A DNA stretch of 64,000 nucleotides from Neisseria flavescens (GCF_005221285.1 NZ_CP039886.1:1674001-1738000); one strand, 5' to 3'; counted from the stretch's first letter, positions 45,403 to 56,342 are shown. A program made the numbers and translations. The notes: generated by a model not told the origin, from the sequence alone.

Positions 45403-45434
45403 GAAGGCCGTCTGAAACTTTTTCAGACGGCCTT
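45403..45434 (+). terminator. Inverted uptake-sequence terminator after lpxA
   Basis: AAGGCCGTCTGAAA and TTTCAGACGGCCTTT, 11 bases after the lpxA stop. The remaining 117 bases to lpxB include a lone AT-type copy at 45487. Confidence 0.75.
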
Positions 45435-45551
45435 TGGATTGCAAAAATCCGCGCAGTAGGCAGGTTTCCTGTCCGCCTGCCGCTGATGCCGTCTGAAAAC
45501 GGGCGGGCAAATGTCCGCCACAAAATCTTTTAGCTTCCGAACCTCAACAAC

Positions 45552-46727
45552 ATGAACCCCAATTCTTCCCCCCTTATCGCCATCAGCGTCGGCGAAGCTT
45601 CCGGCGACTTGCTTGGCGCACACTTAATCCGTGCCATTAAGGCGCGTTGCCCGAATGCGCGGTTTACCGGTATCGGCGGCGAGCGCATGAAGGCGGAGGG
45701 TTTTGAGAGTTTGTACGATCAGGAAAAGCTGGCGGTGCGCGGTTTTGTTGAGGTCATCAAACGCCTGCCGCAGATTTTGAAAATCCGCAAAGGGCTGGTG
45801 AACGATTTAATCCGCCTCAAGCCGGATGTGTTTATCGGCATCGATGCGCCGGACTTCAATCTCGGCGTGGCGGAAAAACTCAAGCAGGCAGGCATTCATA
45901 CCATTCATTACGTCAGCCCGTCGGTTTGGGCGTGGCGGCGCGAACGGGTCAATAAAATCGTACATCAGGTCAACCGCGTGTTGTGCCTGTTTCCGATGGA
46001 GCCACAGCTTTATATCGATGCCGGCGGCAAGGCTGAGTTTGTCGGCCATCCGATGGCGCAAACCATGCCGGTGGAAGCGGATAGGGCGGCGGCGCGGCAG
46101 AAGCTGGGCGTGCCTGCGGACGTGCCCGTGTTTGCCATATTACCCGGCAGCCGTGTGAGCGAAATCGATTACATGGCGGCGGTGTTTTTTCAGACGGCCT
46201 TATTGCTGCTGAAACGTTATCCGCAGGCACAGTTTTTGCTGCCTGTGGCAACGGCCGCAACGCGCAAACGCATTAGCGAAATTTTGGCGCAGCCCGAGTT
46301 TGCCTCTCTTCCCATCACGCTGACCGACAAGCAGTCGGATACGGTTTGCACCGCTGCCGACGTGGTATTGGTTACCAGCGGTACGGCAACTTTGGAAGTG
46401 GCCTTGTGCAAGCGGCCTATGGTCATCAGCTACAAAATTTCGCCGCTGACTTATGCGTATGTGAAAAACAAAATTAAAGTGCCGCATGTCGGTTTGCCCA
46501 ATATTCTGTTGGGTAAAGCCGCCGTTCCCGAGCTGCTGCAACACGATGCCGTCCCTGAAAAACTGGCGCAGGCCGTGGCAGACTGGTATGACCGCCCTGA
46601 GGCCGTAGCCGCGTTGGAACAGGATTTCCACTCCTTGCATCTGCTGTTGAAAAAAGATACGGCGGCATTGGCGGCGGCGGCAGTATTGGAAGAAGCCGGA
46701 TTTTCAGACGGCCTGAAAGACAAGTAA
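45552..46727 (+). CDS. lpxB: Lipid-A-disaccharide synthase
   Basis: A 391-residue GT-B glycosyltransferase that joins UDP-diacylglucosamine and lipid X into the lipid A disaccharide. Recognised by VGEASGDLLGAHLI at the start and HYVSPSVWAWRRER near residue 120. Two uptake sequences are in frame: one near 46188 (FFQTALLL) and one at the very end (near 46701), encoding FSDGLKDK as the C terminus. murJ follows nine bases later. Confidence 0.95.
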   Translation: MNPNSSPLIAISVGEASGDLLGAHLIRAIKARCPNARFTGIGGERMKAEGFESLYDQEKLAVRGFVEVIKRLPQILKIRKGLVNDLIRLKPDVFIGIDAPDFNLGVAEKLKQAGIHTIHYVSPSVWAWRRERVNKIVHQVNRVLCLFPMEPQLYIDAGGKAEFVGHPMAQTMPVEADRAAARQKLGVPADVPVFAILPGSRVSEIDYMAAVFFQTALLLLKRYPQAQFLLPVATAATRKRISEILAQPEFASLPITLTDKQSDTVCTAADVVLVTSGTATLEVALCKRPMVISYKISPLTYAYVKNKIKVPHVGLPNILLGKAAVPELLQHDAVPEKLAQAVADWYDRPEAVAALEQDFHSLHLLLKKDTAALAAAAVLEEAGFSDGLKDK

Positions 46728-46736
46728 GGAAAATAC

Positions 46737-48275
46737 ATGAATTTATTGGGAGCCTTGGCCAAGGTTGGCAGCCTGACGATGGTGTCGCGTATTTTAGGCT
46801 TTGTGCGCGATACGATTATCGCCCGTGCGTTTGGTGCAGGCATGGCGACGGATGCGTTTTTTGTCGCGTTCAAACTGCCCAACCTGTTGCGGCGCGTGTT
46901 TGCAGAGGGCGCATTTGCCCAAGCCTTCGTACCGATTTTGGCGGAATACAAAGAAACCCGCTCTCCCGAAGCCACGCAGGCGTTTGTGCGCCATGTGGCC
47001 GGCATGTTGTCGTTTGTGTTGGTCATCGTTACCGCGCTGGGCATACTCGCCGCGCCGTGGGTGATTTATGTTTCCGCGCCCGGTTTTGCCAAAGATGCCG
47101 ATAAGTTTCAGCTTTCCATCGACCTGCTGCGGGTGACGTTTCCTTATATCTTTTTGATTTCCTTGTCGTCTTTTGTCGGCTCGATACTCAACTCCTATCA
47201 TAAATTCGGCATCCCCGCCTTTACGCCGACATTTTTGAACATTTCCTTTATCGTCTTTTCCCTGTTTTTTGTACCGTATTTCGATCCGCCCGTTATGGCT
47301 TTGGCGTGGGCGGTATTTGTCGGCGGCGTGTTGCAGCTGGTGTTCCAACTGCCTTGGTTGGCGAAACTGGGCTTCTTGAAAATGCCCAAGCTCAGCTTTA
47401 AAGACGCAGCGGTCAACCGCGTGATGAAACAGATGGCACCGGCTATTTTGGGCGTAAGCGTGGCGCAGATTTCCTTGGTTATCAACACCATTTTCGCCTC
47501 GTTTTTACAGTCCGGCAGTGTGTCGTGGATGTATTACGCCGACCGACTGATGGAATTGCCGACCGGCGTTTTGGGTGTGGCACTCGGTACAATCTTGTTG
47601 CCTACCTTGTCCAAACACGCCGCCAGTCAGGATACCGAGCAGTTTTCCGGCCTGCTCGACTGGGGTTTGCGCTTGTGTATGCTGCTGACCCTGCCTGCCG
47701 CCGTCGGCCTTGCCGTGTTGTCTTTTCCATTGGTTACGACCTTGTTCATGTACCGTGAGTTTACGCTGCACGACGCGCAAATGACACAACACGCGCTGAT
47801 TGCCTATTCCTTCGGCTTGATCGGGCTGATTATGATTAAAGTATTGGCACCCGGCTTCTACGCCCGCCAAAACATCAAAACCCCCGTTAAGGTCGCTATT
47901 TTCACGCTGATTTGCACGCAGTTGATGAACCTTGCCTTCATTTCGCCGCTCAAACACGTCGGCCTGTCCCTCGCTATCGGTTTGGGCGCGTGTCTGAATG
48001 CAGGTTTACTGTTTTTCCTTTTGCGCAAACACGGCATCTACCGTCCCGGCAAAGGATGGGCTGCGTTTTTGGTCAAAATGGCTATCTCTTTGGTCGTCAT
48101 GGGCGGCGGTTTGTGGGCGGCGCAATATTATCTGCCGTTTGAATGGGTGCACGTCGGCGGCTTTAAAAAAGCAGGCCAACTCTGCGTTCTGATTGCCTTG
48201 GGCGGCGGCCTTTACTTCGTTTCCTTAGCCGCGCTCGGCTTCCGTCCGCACCATTTCCGCAGAGTGGAAAAATAA
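46737..48275 (+). CDS. murJ: Lipid II flippase MurJ
   Basis: A 512-residue MOP-superfamily protein with about 14 helices that moves lipid II across the inner membrane for peptidoglycan synthesis. Typical sequences are SRILGFVRDTIIARAFGAG and FKLPNLLRRVFAEGAFAQAFVP near residues 20-65. Behind lpxB and followed by a bidirectional terminator before thiC. Confidence 0.95.
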   Translation: MNLLGALAKVGSLTMVSRILGFVRDTIIARAFGAGMATDAFFVAFKLPNLLRRVFAEGAFAQAFVPILAEYKETRSPEATQAFVRHVAGMLSFVLVIVTALGILAAPWVIYVSAPGFAKDADKFQLSIDLLRVTFPYIFLISLSSFVGSILNSYHKFGIPAFTPTFLNISFIVFSLFFVPYFDPPVMALAWAVFVGGVLQLVFQLPWLAKLGFLKMPKLSFKDAAVNRVMKQMAPAILGVSVAQISLVINTIFASFLQSGSVSWMYYADRLMELPTGVLGVALGTILLPTLSKHAASQDTEQFSGLLDWGLRLCMLLTLPAAVGLAVLSFPLVTTLFMYREFTLHDAQMTQHALIAYSFGLIGLIMIKVLAPGFYARQNIKTPVKVAIFTLICTQLMNLAFISPLKHVGLSLAIGLGACLNAGLLFFLLRKHGIYRPGKGWAAFLVKMAISLVVMGGGLWAAQYYLPFEWVHVGGFKKAGQLCVLIALGGGLYFVSLAALGFRPHHFRRVEK

Positions 48276-48320
48276 GGAAACTGATTTAAGTCATTGCCTG
48301 CTTTGAAGATAATCCACTAA

Positions 48321-48352
48321 AAAGGCCGTCTGAAACATTTTCAGACGGCCTT
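48321..48352. terminator. Bidirectional uptake-sequence terminator between murJ and thiC
   Basis: AAAAGGCCGTCTGAAA and TTTCAGACGGCCTTTT form a near-perfect stem with A/T-rich ends on both sides, between convergent genes. Confidence 0.85.
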
Positions 48353-48367
48353 TTCTTGCTTTACGTT

Positions 48368-50269
<1,902 letters not shown>

Positions 50270-50312
50270 AAAAAATGCTCCTGTTTTCTCGTTTAGGATA
50301 AGAAACAGGAGC
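50270..50312 (-). terminator. Leader hairpin with T-run next to the thiC start, covering its ribosome site
   Basis: On the minus strand GCTCCTGTTT pairs with AAAACAGGAGC (plus 50277-50312) and is followed by ATTTTTT directly joined to the thiC ATG. The right arm includes AGGAG, eight bases from the ATG. Formation would end transcription and hide the ribosome site; this is probably the output part of the riboswitch. Confidence 0.75.
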
Positions 50313-50374
50313 GTTTTGCGTTTTCAGACGGCATTTGAAAACCAATGCCGTCTGAAAGGCAGAATCCGTGAAAA

Positions 50375-50449
50375 CTCCCCACGCAGGTATTATCCTGTTC
50401 GGGTGTAAAGGGTATTTCTCAGCCACTTGGTTTGAAAGCAGCACCCCTG
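50375..50449 (-). promoter_or_regulatory. TPP riboswitch upstream of thiC
   Basis: Read on the minus strand the segment shows the conserved thi-box parts in order: AGGGGTGC, GGCTGAGAAATACCC, ACCCGAACAGGATAATACC and TGCGTGGGGAG. These are the pyrimidine- and pyrophosphate-sensing helices of the TPP aptamer. Between it and the leader hairpin lies an AT-type uptake-sequence pair (50322-50357). Confidence 0.93.
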
Positions 50450-50527
50450 TTTCTTTATTAACGAAAATTAAACCATGCGGACGGTTTTTTGTAAAGCGGC
50501 GGTTTTCGCATTTTCTGTCAAAAACGC

Positions 50528-50556
50528 TTGACAGCGATTTCGTCTTTCCGTATAGT
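50528..50556 (+). promoter_or_regulatory. Sigma-70 promoter of the initiator tRNA
   Basis: TTGACA at 50528-50533 and TATAGT at 50551-50556 with a 17-base spacer, 12 bases before the tRNA 5' end. Confidence 0.85.
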
Positions 50557-50568
50557 TACAACTTCTGA

Positions 50569-50645
<77 letters not shown>

Positions 50646-50651
50646 AATATA

Positions 50652-50679
50652 AAAATCCCCTGTAATCGCAGGGGATTTT
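50652..50679 (+). terminator. Terminator of the initiator tRNA
   Basis: AAAATCCCCTG and CAGGGGATTTT form an 11-base stem with a hexaloop right after the CCA end. Confidence 0.85.
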
Positions 50680-50716
50680 GCTTTATGCGGCATTTATTGT
50701 TGCTTGGATTGATTGA

Positions 50717-50751
50717 AAGGCCGTCGGAACCATTGGGTTTCAGACGGCCTT
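50717..50751. terminator. Uptake-sequence terminator behind the FUSC gene, one arm mutated
   Basis: AAAGGCCGTCGGAA has GTCGGAA instead of GTCTGAA and faces an intact TTTCAGACGGCCTTT. It can still form a stem and lies downstream of both the tRNA (plus) and the FUSC gene (minus). Confidence 0.6.
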
Positions 50752-50823
50752 TTTTATTGGCCGATGTCATCGGCGGCTAATTTGCTTTTATCTTTTATTT
50801 TGAGTTTGTGTTTTTCAGACGGC

Positions 50824-51960
50824 CTATTGTTGCTCCAGATCGGTATCGTTGCGCAGGTGTTCTTTGAGGCGTTGCAATTCTTTTTTGTCCAACCATTTAT
50901 TGCGCGAACGTTGCAACAGGATCACCAATGCGGCGATTTCGTTACGCATATTGGTACTGAGCCAGAGGAAGCCTTGCCAGTCGTAATGCAGGCGGGCGGC
51001 CGGTTTGCTTAGTTCGGTATTGAGCGAAGTATCGATGCGGATACGGCGGGCGTAGTGGCCTTTGATGAGGCGGACGGTCAGCCGAAGCTCGCGTTGGAGT
51101 TGGTTGAAATGGCGGTCGAGCAGGCGGATTTCGCTTTCGTTGAGCGTAGGCGCGCGCAGTTTGGCGGCGGTGGTCAGGAGCAGCTCGGTGGTGGTGACGA
51201 TTTTGCGGTGGGCATGCTGCATGGCTTCCATCATATTGTTGCTGATGTGGCTTTCGCCGGATGTGGCGGCCAGATGGCTGCGACTTTTGACCATGCGGGC
51301 GTTGATTTTGCGCATTTTAATCATGTTTTGTTCCAAACGCTCGCGCGTCATGCGCTTGCCGTTGCTGATTTCGGCAATCATTTTGGCGCAGTCGGTGAGG
51401 TTGTCGGCAAGCATGAAACGCCACATCAGGGTGGAGCGCAGGGGCAGGAGTTTGGCGGCGGCAATGGCGATGGCGGCACCGATCAAAACGTTCATGGCGC
51501 GCATCAGGCCGCTGTCGAGCCAGTGGTGGCTGCTGTCGCCGATGAGCATGCACATGGTCAAACCGGCAAGCATGGCGACATAGCCGTTTTTGCCGACCGC
51601 AGACCAACCGGCCACTGCGCTGGCGGCACCGATAATCAGATAGAAGAAAACGCCGTCTTGCAAATAATGTTGGTTCAACCATAAAACGGTCAACCCGACG
51701 CCCAAACCGATGGCTGTGCCGAGCATGCGTTCGACTGCTTTGGAGTAAATTGCGCCTTGGAATTGCAGCATGCCGAGGACGACAAAGACGGTCATGCCGA
51801 TCCACTCGCCGTGTTGCAGGTGGAAGACTTTGGCCAACAGGGTGGAAAACACGATCGCCAAGCCGAGGCGGAAGGCGTGGATATGGCGGCGATAGCGGTA
51901 GCGTTCGTAGGCGTTGAGCCAGCGTTCGGAAAAATGGATGCGTTCGGATTGGGCAGGCAT
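50824..51960 (-). CDS. FUSC-family membrane protein (aromatic acid exporter-like)
   Basis: A 378-residue protein with an N-terminal bundle of about six helices (residues 25-170) and a cytoplasmic helical tail (180-378). The FAMILY pattern HAFRLGLAIVFSTLLAKVF and WIGMTVFVVLGMLQFQGAIYSKAVERMLGTAIG (seen in pieces) matches FUSC proteins such as YccS/AaeB, some of which export aromatic acids. Substrate unknown. Divergent from rnhB. Confidence 0.85.
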   Translation of the reverse strand: MPAQSERIHFSERWLNAYERYRYRRHIHAFRLGLAIVFSTLLAKVFHLQHGEWIGMTVFVVLGMLQFQGAIYSKAVERMLGTAIGLGVGLTVLWLNQHYLQDGVFFYLIIGAASAVAGWSAVGKNGYVAMLAGLTMCMLIGDSSHHWLDSGLMRAMNVLIGAAIAIAAAKLLPLRSTLMWRFMLADNLTDCAKMIAEISNGKRMTRERLEQNMIKMRKINARMVKSRSHLAATSGESHISNNMMEAMQHAHRKIVTTTELLLTTAAKLRAPTLNESEIRLLDRHFNQLQRELRLTVRLIKGHYARRIRIDTSLNTELSKPAARLHYDWQGFLWLSTNMRNEIAALVILLQRSRNKWLDKKELQRLKEHLRNDTDLEQQ

Positions 51961-52114
51961 GTTGTAAGACGTATGGGTATGTGGGGATGTAAATTATAAC
52001 TGATTGGTAAAGCAGATGAAATTTGAACCGCTCCCAAACGGCTTGCCCTATTGCGGATTTTATCTGCCGCAAGCGGATATAATGGCGGCTTTGAATCAGA
52101 CAGGCGGTAAAGAA

Positions 52115-52708
52115 ATGGCGACGGTTTTAAGCGCAGGCGTGGATGAAGCGGGACGCGGCCCTTTGGTCGGCAGCGTATTTGCGGCGGCAGTGATTTTGCC
52201 GGAACATTTTGATTTGCCGGGTTTGACCGATTCAAAAAAACTGAGCGAAAAAAAGCGCGATATGTTGGCGCAGATGATTAAAGAACAGGCGGTTGCGTGG
52301 AGCATTGCCTTTGCCGACCCCGACGAAATCCTGAAACTGAACATCCTGCACGCAACCATGGCAGCAATGAAGCGCGCAGTCGAGGGACTGTCGGTCGCTC
52401 CCGACAAAGTGTGGATAGACGGCAACCGCGTGCCGAAAGATTTGAATGTCCCTGCCGAAGCCGTGGTCAAAGGCGACAGCAAAATTATTGAAATCTCCGC
52501 CGCTTCGGTTTTGGCCAAAACCGCGCGTGATGCGGAAATGTATGAATTGGCGAAACGCTATCCGCAATATGGGTTTGACCGCCACAAAGGCTATGGCACG
52601 GCGCAACATTTGGCCGCGTTGAAACAATACGGCGTATTGCTGGAACACCGCCGCGATTTTGCACCGGTCAAAACCTTATTGGCACAAGGCAATCTGTTTG
52701 AAGAATGA
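52115..52708 (+). CDS. rnhB: Ribonuclease HII
   Basis: A 197-residue enzyme that removes ribonucleotides and RNA primers from DNA-RNA hybrids. Catalytic Asp/Glu are seen in AGVDEAGRGPLVGSV and later acidic residues in VWIDGNRVP; the C-terminal FDRHKGYGT is typical. ATG 52115 gives the usual N terminus; the frame is open upstream to 52004 and an ATG at 52082 also exists, but these residues lack homology. Confidence 0.94.
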   Translation: MATVLSAGVDEAGRGPLVGSVFAAAVILPEHFDLPGLTDSKKLSEKKRDMLAQMIKEQAVAWSIAFADPDEILKLNILHATMAAMKRAVEGLSVAPDKVWIDGNRVPKDLNVPAEAVVKGDSKIIEISAASVLAKTARDAEMYELAKRYPQYGFDRHKGYGTAQHLAALKQYGVLLEHRRDFAPVKTLLAQGNLFEE

Positions 52709-52720
52709 AAGCATATCAAA

Positions 52721-52749
52721 AGGCCGTCTGAAAGATTTCAGACGGCCTT
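52721..52749. terminator. Bidirectional uptake-sequence terminator between rnhB and pyrD
   Basis: AGGCCGTCTGAAA and TTTCAGACGGCCT form a tight hairpin between convergent genes, with A-run to the left and TTGTTTTT to the right. Confidence 0.8.
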
Positions 52750-52764
52750 GTTTTTGGAAAAGTA

Positions 52765-53769
52765 TTATTTCAACGCAGCCAAACACTCTTTAATCAACTC
52801 AGGGCCGCGATAAATCAAACCGCTGTACACCTGCACTGCGCTGGCACCCAAGCGGATTTTTTCTGCCGCGTCCGCGCCGTTCATGATGCCGCCGACGCCG
52901 ATAATCGGTAGCTTGCCGTCAATGCGTTCCACTAAAAGTTTCAACACCTGATTGCTTTTCTCGCGTACGGGCAAACCGCTCAAGCCGCCTTGTTCGCCTG
53001 CGAGCGGATGGCTGCCCAAGCTTGATTTGTCGATGGTTGTGTTGGTGGCGATGATGCCGTCCATTTCCACAGATTTGACCACATGGGCGATGTCGTCGAT
53101 TTGCGCTTCGTCCAAATCCGGCGCGATTTTGACCGCCAGCGGCACATATTTGCCATGTGCGGCCGCCAGTTGCGCCTGTTTGTTTTTCAAGGCTTCCAAC
53201 AATGCGCTCAACTCGTCGCTGCCCTGCAAGGCGCGCAGGTTTTTCGTATTGGGGGAGGAAATATTGACCGTGATGTAGCTTGCGTGGACGTAGGCTTTTT
53301 CCAAGCAAATCAGATAATCGTCGGCCGCGTTTTCAATCGGCGTAACGGCATTTTTGCCGATGTTGATGCCCAAAATGCCTTTAAAGCGGCTGTTTTCAAT
53401 GTTGCGGATCATCGCGTCGATGCCGTGGTTGTTGAAACCCATGCGGTTGATGATGCCTTGGTGTTCGGGAACGCGGAAAAGGCGCGGCTGCGGATTGCCC
53501 GGCTGCGGCTTGGGCGTTACCGTGCCGATTTCGACAAAGCCGAAACCCAAAGCGGCAAACGCATCGATACACTCGCCGTTTTTGTCCAAACCTGCCGCCA
53601 AGCCGACCGGATTGGGCAGTTGCAAACCCATCAGCTCGGTTGGTCGGGTGTGGCTGTCCACCTTGGACAGCAGGCCGAGTTTTTCGATAGAACGCAAACT
53701 GTTGAGCGTGAAATGATGGGCCTTTTCTGCATCGAAACGGAACAGGATAGGACGGACGAGTGAATACAT
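52765..53769 (-). CDS. pyrD: Dihydroorotate dehydrogenase (quinone)
   Basis: A 334-residue class 2 enzyme that oxidises dihydroorotate to orotate and feeds electrons to the quinone pool. N-terminal amphipathic membrane-binding helices (MYSLVRPILFRFDAEKAHHFTL) are followed by the FMN barrel with PVGLAAGLDKNGE, the catalytic-Ser NISSPNTKNLR, and IIGVGGIMNGADA. The ATG at 53769 is preferred over the ATG at 53826. Confidence 0.96.
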   Translation of the reverse strand: MYSLVRPILFRFDAEKAHHFTLNSLRSIEKLGLLSKVDSHTRPTELMGLQLPNPVGLAAGLDKNGECIDAFAALGFGFVEIGTVTPKPQPGNPQPRLFRVPEHQGIINRMGFNNHGIDAMIRNIENSRFKGILGINIGKNAVTPIENAADDYLICLEKAYVHASYITVNISSPNTKNLRALQGSDELSALLEALKNKQAQLAAAHGKYVPLAVKIAPDLDEAQIDDIAHVVKSVEMDGIIATNTTIDKSSLGSHPLAGEQGGLSGLPVREKSNQVLKLLVERIDGKLPIIGVGGIMNGADAAEKIRLGASAVQVYSGLIYRGPELIKECLAALK

Positions 53770-54017
53770 GGCGGCGGCTTTCTGAACGGTTGATGAATTT
53801 GGCGTTATTTTACCTGAAACCGTCAAACTGCCCCAAACGTCTGTATCGATATGATTTTATTGTTTGGTGTCAAATGAAAATAAATAGGGTTTTTGCGTGT
53901 AGTCGGATAGTTTATTAAAATGGCAAGAGAGAGGCTTTTCAGACGGCCTGATGGATGTATCAAAAGTCCGTCTGAAAAGTTTTGATTTGATTGTTTACCT
54001 GATACAGGAAGATTTTT

Positions 54018-56027
54018 ATGAAACAGGCGGTTGATCCTTATGCGAGTTTCCGTGAACTGACGCTGCGGGGGATGATACTCGGCGCGTTGATTACGGTGAT
54101 TTTTACGGCATCCAATGTGTATTTGGGCTTGAAGGTGGGTTTGACTTTTGCGTCTTCGATTCCGGCTGCGGTAATTTCGATGGCGGTTTTGAAGTTTTTT
54201 AAAGGCAGCAATATTCTGGAAAATAATATGGTGCAGACTCAGGCTTCGGCTGCGGGTACGCTCTCCAGTATTATTTTTATTCTGCCGGGTTTGCTGATGG
54301 CCGGTTATTGGGCGGGCTTTCCGTTTTGGCAGACTACGCTGCTGTGTATGTCCGGCGGTATTTTGGGCGTGATTTTCACTGTGCCTTTGCGTTATGCGAT
54401 GGTGGTGAAGAGCGATTTGCCTTATCCGGAAGGCGTGGCGGCGGCCGAGATTTTGAAGGTCGGCGACCATGATGCGGACCAACAGGAAGGCGGCAGCGGT
54501 ATCAAGGAATTGGTGTCGGGCGGCGCTCTGGCGGGTTTGATGAGCTTCTGTGCAAGCGGTTTGCGCGTGGTGGCGGACAGCGCGAGCTATTGGTTTAAAG
54601 GCGGTGCGTCGGTGTTCCAAGTGCCGATGGGCTTTTCTTTGGCCTTGCTGGGCGCGGGCTATTTGGTCGGCCTGACCGGCGGTATCGCGATTTTGCTGGG
54701 TATTTCGATTGCCTGGGGTGTGGCTGTGCCTTATCTGTCGGCGCATATTCCGCAACCTGCCGATATGGAGATGATTCCTTTTGCGATGTCTTTGTGGAAG
54801 GAAAAAGTCCGTTTTATCGGCGCGGGTACGATCGGTATCGCGGCTATTTGGACGCTGTTGACCTTGATGAAACCGATGGTTGAGGGTATGCGCCTGTCTT
54901 TCCGCAATTTCGGCGGTGCGCAGATGACCGAACGCACGGAACAGGATTTGTCGCCTAAGGCGATGATTGCCTGGGTGTTGGCGATGATGCTGGTGTTGGG
55001 CGTGTCCTTCTTCCACTTTATCGGCGACTCGCATATTTCCGGCGGTTTGGCTTGGCTGTTGGTGGTTGTATGTACGCTGCTGGCTTCGATTATCGGCTTT
55101 TTGGTGGCCGCGGCTTGCGGTTATATGGCCGGTTTGGTCGGTTCGTCTTCCAGCCCGATTTCGGGTGTGGGCATCGTCTCTATCGTCATTATTTCGCTGG
55201 TGTTGCTGCTGGTCGGCGAATCCGGCGGCTTGATGGCTGATGAGGCAAACCGCAAATTCCTGCTGGCGTTGACGCTGTTTTGCGGTGCGTCTGTGATTTG
55301 TGTGGCTTCGATTTCCAATGACAACCTGCAGGATTTGAAAACGGGTTATCTGGTAAAAGCAACGCCTTGGAAACAGCAGGTTGCGCTGATTATCGGCTGC
55401 GTTGTCGGTGCATTGGTGATTTCGCCTGTGTTGGAGCTTTTGTATGAAGCCTACGGCTTTACCGGCGCGATGCCGCGTGAAGGCATGGATGCGGCCCAAG
55501 CCCTTGCCGCACCTCAGGCAACTTTGATGACCACCATCGTCCAAGGTATTTTCTCGCACAATCTGCAATGGGATTATATTTTCACCGGCGTGGCCATCGG
55601 CGTGGCGTTGATCGCGGTCGATTTCACATTGCGCAAATCTTCCGGCGGCAAGCGCGCTTTGCCGGTATTGGCCGTGGGCATGGGCATTTACCTGCCGCCG
55701 TCTGTGAATATGCCGATTGTAATTGGCGCGGTATTGGCTGCGGTGTTGAAATCCGTCATCGCCCGCCGTCAGGAAAACCGTGAAGGCCGTCTGAAAAATG
55801 CGGAACGTATCGGTACGCTGTTCTCTGCCGGTTTGATTGTCGGCGAGAGCCTGATCGGTGTGATTATGGCGTTTATCATCGCCTTCTCCGTAACCAACGG
55901 CGGTTCGGATGCGCCTTTGGCCCTGAACCTGGAAAACTGGGATACGGCCGCCAAATGGCTGGGCTTGGCGTTTTTTGTTTTCGGTATGTTCGTGTTTGCA
56001 CGCCGCGTGTTGAAAGCAGGACGTTAA
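54018..56027 (+). CDS. OPT-family oligopeptide/metal-chelate transporter
   Basis: A 669-residue inner-membrane transporter of the OPT/YSL family with about 16 hydrophobic segments. The start PYASFRELTLRGMILGALITVIFTASNVYLGLKVGL is typical in pieces, as is LPYPEGVAAAEILKVG near residue 135. It probably imports oligopeptides or metal chelates with protons. The minus strand is open for 581 codons across the gene, but that is a shadow. The leader 53770-54017 holds two uptake sequences (53938, 53966) and no gene. Confidence 0.9.
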   Translation: MKQAVDPYASFRELTLRGMILGALITVIFTASNVYLGLKVGLTFASSIPAAVISMAVLKFFKGSNILENNMVQTQASAAGTLSSIIFILPGLLMAGYWAGFPFWQTTLLCMSGGILGVIFTVPLRYAMVVKSDLPYPEGVAAAEILKVGDHDADQQEGGSGIKELVSGGALAGLMSFCASGLRVVADSASYWFKGGASVFQVPMGFSLALLGAGYLVGLTGGIAILLGISIAWGVAVPYLSAHIPQPADMEMIPFAMSLWKEKVRFIGAGTIGIAAIWTLLTLMKPMVEGMRLSFRNFGGAQMTERTEQDLSPKAMIAWVLAMMLVLGVSFFHFIGDSHISGGLAWLLVVVCTLLASIIGFLVAAACGYMAGLVGSSSSPISGVGIVSIVIISLVLLLVGESGGLMADEANRKFLLALTLFCGASVICVASISNDNLQDLKTGYLVKATPWKQQVALIIGCVVGALVISPVLELLYEAYGFTGAMPREGMDAAQALAAPQATLMTTIVQGIFSHNLQWDYIFTGVAIGVALIAVDFTLRKSSGGKRALPVLAVGMGIYLPPSVNMPIVIGAVLAAVLKSVIARRQENREGRLKNAERIGTLFSAGLIVGESLIGVIMAFIIAFSVTNGGSDAPLALNLENWDTAAKWLGLAFFVFGMFVFARRVLKAGR

Positions 56028-56042
56028 GTTTGTCGGTTGAGA

Positions 56043-56089
56043 AAAGGCCGTCTGAAACCCAAAACATTGGGGTTTCAGACGGCCTTTTC
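56043..56089 (+). terminator. Inverted uptake-sequence terminator after the OPT gene
   Basis: AAAAGGCCGTCTGAAACCC and GGGTTTCAGACGGCCTTTT form a perfect long stem 15 bases after the stop. Confidence 0.85.
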
Positions 56090-56102
56090 AGTGGAAATTT
56101 GT

Positions 56103-56133
56103 TTGGAATGATTTTAGGAAGTTTGGGTATAAT
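56103..56133 (+). promoter_or_regulatory. Putative promoter of the 30-codon ORF
   Basis: A perfect -10 TATAAT lies at 56128-56133, with TTGGAA at 56103-56108 as a -35 (19-base spacer, longer than ideal). A start near 56140 would give a 75-base leader before the ATG at 56215. Confidence 0.55.
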
Positions 56134-56149
56134 TATCGCGGGGCTAGGT

Positions 56150-56268
56150 AGTGAAACAGCCCCATGGCAGTGGGGCTGTTTTATTTGAACCTCCCTAGAA
56201 AGGAGAGTTTCAACATGAAACGAACCAAGCCGAAAGGTCGTTCATGGCTGAGACTGCGGACAGTCGTT
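56150..56268 (-). ncRNA. Predicted antisense RNA over the leader and 5' half of the small ORF
   Basis: On the minus strand a TTGACT box (plus 56298-56303) and TAAGAT box (plus 56275-56280) are exactly 17 bases apart, inside the small ORF. An RNA starting near 56268 would cover the ATG and ribosome site and could end at the 56154-56181 hairpin, about 115 bases. This is prediction from sequence only. Confidence 0.4.
56154..56181. terminator. Perfect 11-bp hairpin in the leader, usable on either strand
   Basis: AAACAGCCCCA and TGGGGCTGTTT around the loop TGGCAG. On the plus strand it is followed by TATTT; on the minus strand it could end an antisense RNA that starts inside the small ORF. The T-tracts are short on both sides. 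Confidence 0.55.
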
Positions 56269-56307
56269 AGGATTATCTTAACCCTGTTCCTGCTCTTAGT
56301 CAATTAA
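56215..56307 (+). CDS. 30-residue cationic/hydrophobic peptide, candidate type I toxin
   Basis: ATG 56215 is preceded by AAAGGAGAG at ideal spacing and the ORF ends in TAA at 56305. The peptide has a strongly basic N half (MKRTKPKGRSWLRLR) and a hydrophobic C half (VVRIILTLFLLLVN), the layout of small membrane-acting type I toxins such as Helicobacter AapA or E. coli TisB; this is analogy of design, not homology. The ribosome site lies in a local stem (CTCC 56191-56194 with GGAG 56202-56205), and CTAGG near the predicted 5' end (56144-56148) can pair with CCTAG (56193-56197) just before it, like the long-range lock of such mRNAs. A putative antisense promoter lies within the ORF. Too short for normal gene calling. 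Confidence 0.55.
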   Translation: MKRTKPKGRSWLRLRTVVRIILTLFLLLVN

Positions 56308-56342
56308 ACGGCTGAAAACAAAAAACTGTTTCTCAGTTTCCA

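Noticed and set aside
53823..55568. 581-codon open frame on the minus strand
   Set aside because: It is antisense to the clear OPT transporter; composition is Arg/His/Gln rich with no recognisable domain, typical of a shadow in GC-biased codons.
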